From positions 1 through 5,620 of the forward strand of contig CACXDR010000072.1 of NCBI GenBank assembly GCA_902766415.1: 5,620 nucleotides of DNA. Reading direction: 5' to 3'. The notes below the pieces were generated by a model. That model was not told the origin of the DNA. It did not search any database and saw only the letters and a program-made list of their open reading frames with translations. This stretch comes from an uncultured Lachnospiraceae bacterium (GTDB lineage: Bacteria; Bacillota_A; Clostridia; Lachnospirales; Lachnospiraceae). Position numbers and translations under genes: made by a program. This document shows positions 5,373-5,620 of the stretch, piece after piece (position 1 is the first letter of the stretch; each line of letters starts with the position of its first letter).

Positions 5373-5620
5373 CCCTTCATGCTGATGCGCAGCCCGAACA
5401 GGTAAGCGCGCGTCCGCGGAGTGCGGCCTGCGGAGAAGCCGCTGAAGTTTCCGGCAAACGGCAGGCAGGAGCAGGGCCGTCCCGGCAGGGGAGCGCCCGC
5501 CTTCAGGGCGGCGCTCAGCGCACCTCCGGAGGCAAAACCATCAGGGTTTTGCCGGAGGACGTGCGGAAGCCCGCTGCGGATGCCTGCCGCGCGCCGCAGG
5601 AACTTCAAGGCGACGGAGCC
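5373..5620. other. GC-rich region with successive hairpins and a doubtful open frame
   Basis: No recognisable gene. Hairpins visible: GCGGC/GCCGC (5423-5442); GAGCGC[C]CGCC-TTCAG-GGCGGCGCTC (5491-5516); an arm pair around loop ATCAG (5523-5558, 14 pairs with a 3-base bulge); and CTGCGG/CCGCAG (5574-5599). The minus strand is open from the window edge to a TAA at 5333-5335. Over the part outside the inverted repeat its third positions are about 80% G/C, which hints at coding. However, the 95-residue translation has no glutamate and only one aspartate, is strongly basic, contains no domain I know, and its last 13 or so residues are encoded by the inverted repeat. It may be the tail of an unknown gene, a degraded gene, or a structured non-coding RNA. 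Confidence 0.35.

Noticed and set aside
5287..5620. T-box or other known riboswitch near tRNA-Gly
   Set aside because: I found no T-box consensus (AGGGTGGNACCGCG) and no recognisable cobalamin, c-di-GMP or similar conserved core on either strand.

Overview
The window (5,620 bases, clearly GC-rich) reads as chromosomal DNA from a GC-rich member of the Clostridia, most likely Lachnospiraceae-like. This rests on the character of the proteins: a GreA with the DLSEN tip and a clostridial-type sequence, a GxGSRYGG-type nucleotidyltransferase, a shikimate kinase-like P-loop kinase, and a secreted L,D-transpeptidase/amidase. Ribosome binding sites are strong (AAAGGAG, CGGAGAA) and the tRNA has no encoded CCA. 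The species call is inference. Every confidently identified gene lies on the minus strand, so transcription runs from high to low coordinates.

In transcription order: (1) 5373-5620, a GC-rich stretch with several hairpins and no convincing gene. (2) A long interrupted inverted repeat at 5287-5372. (3) A tRNA-Gly(GCC) at 5147-5219 with its own promoter and a T-tract. (4) A near-perfect 16-nt-arm inverted repeat at 5074-5124, leading into truA (4269-5045). (5) A large exported cell-wall protein (2221-4128) that joins a YkuD-type L,D-transpeptidase to an Amidase_3 domain and ends in an intrinsic terminator overlapping its stop codon. (6) greA (1520-2014), with its own promoter and a structured leader of about 150 nt. 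(7) A sugar-nucleotide-type nucleotidyltransferase (529-1452) with an extended -10 promoter, followed after 21 bases by a shikimate kinase-like gene (1-507) whose 3' end lies beyond the window.

The genes are mainly housekeeping: translation (tRNA, pseudouridylation), transcription elongation, cell-wall remodelling and small-molecule phosphorylation or nucleotidylation. They do not form one pathway. The nucleotidyltransferase and kinase are a likely two-gene unit. I found no phage, insertion sequence, CRISPR or defence system. The most unusual items are the transpeptidase-amidase fusion, the greA leader hairpin that is fully paired only in the minus-strand RNA, the inverted repeats on both sides of the tRNA, and the altered motifs of the shikimate kinase-like protein.
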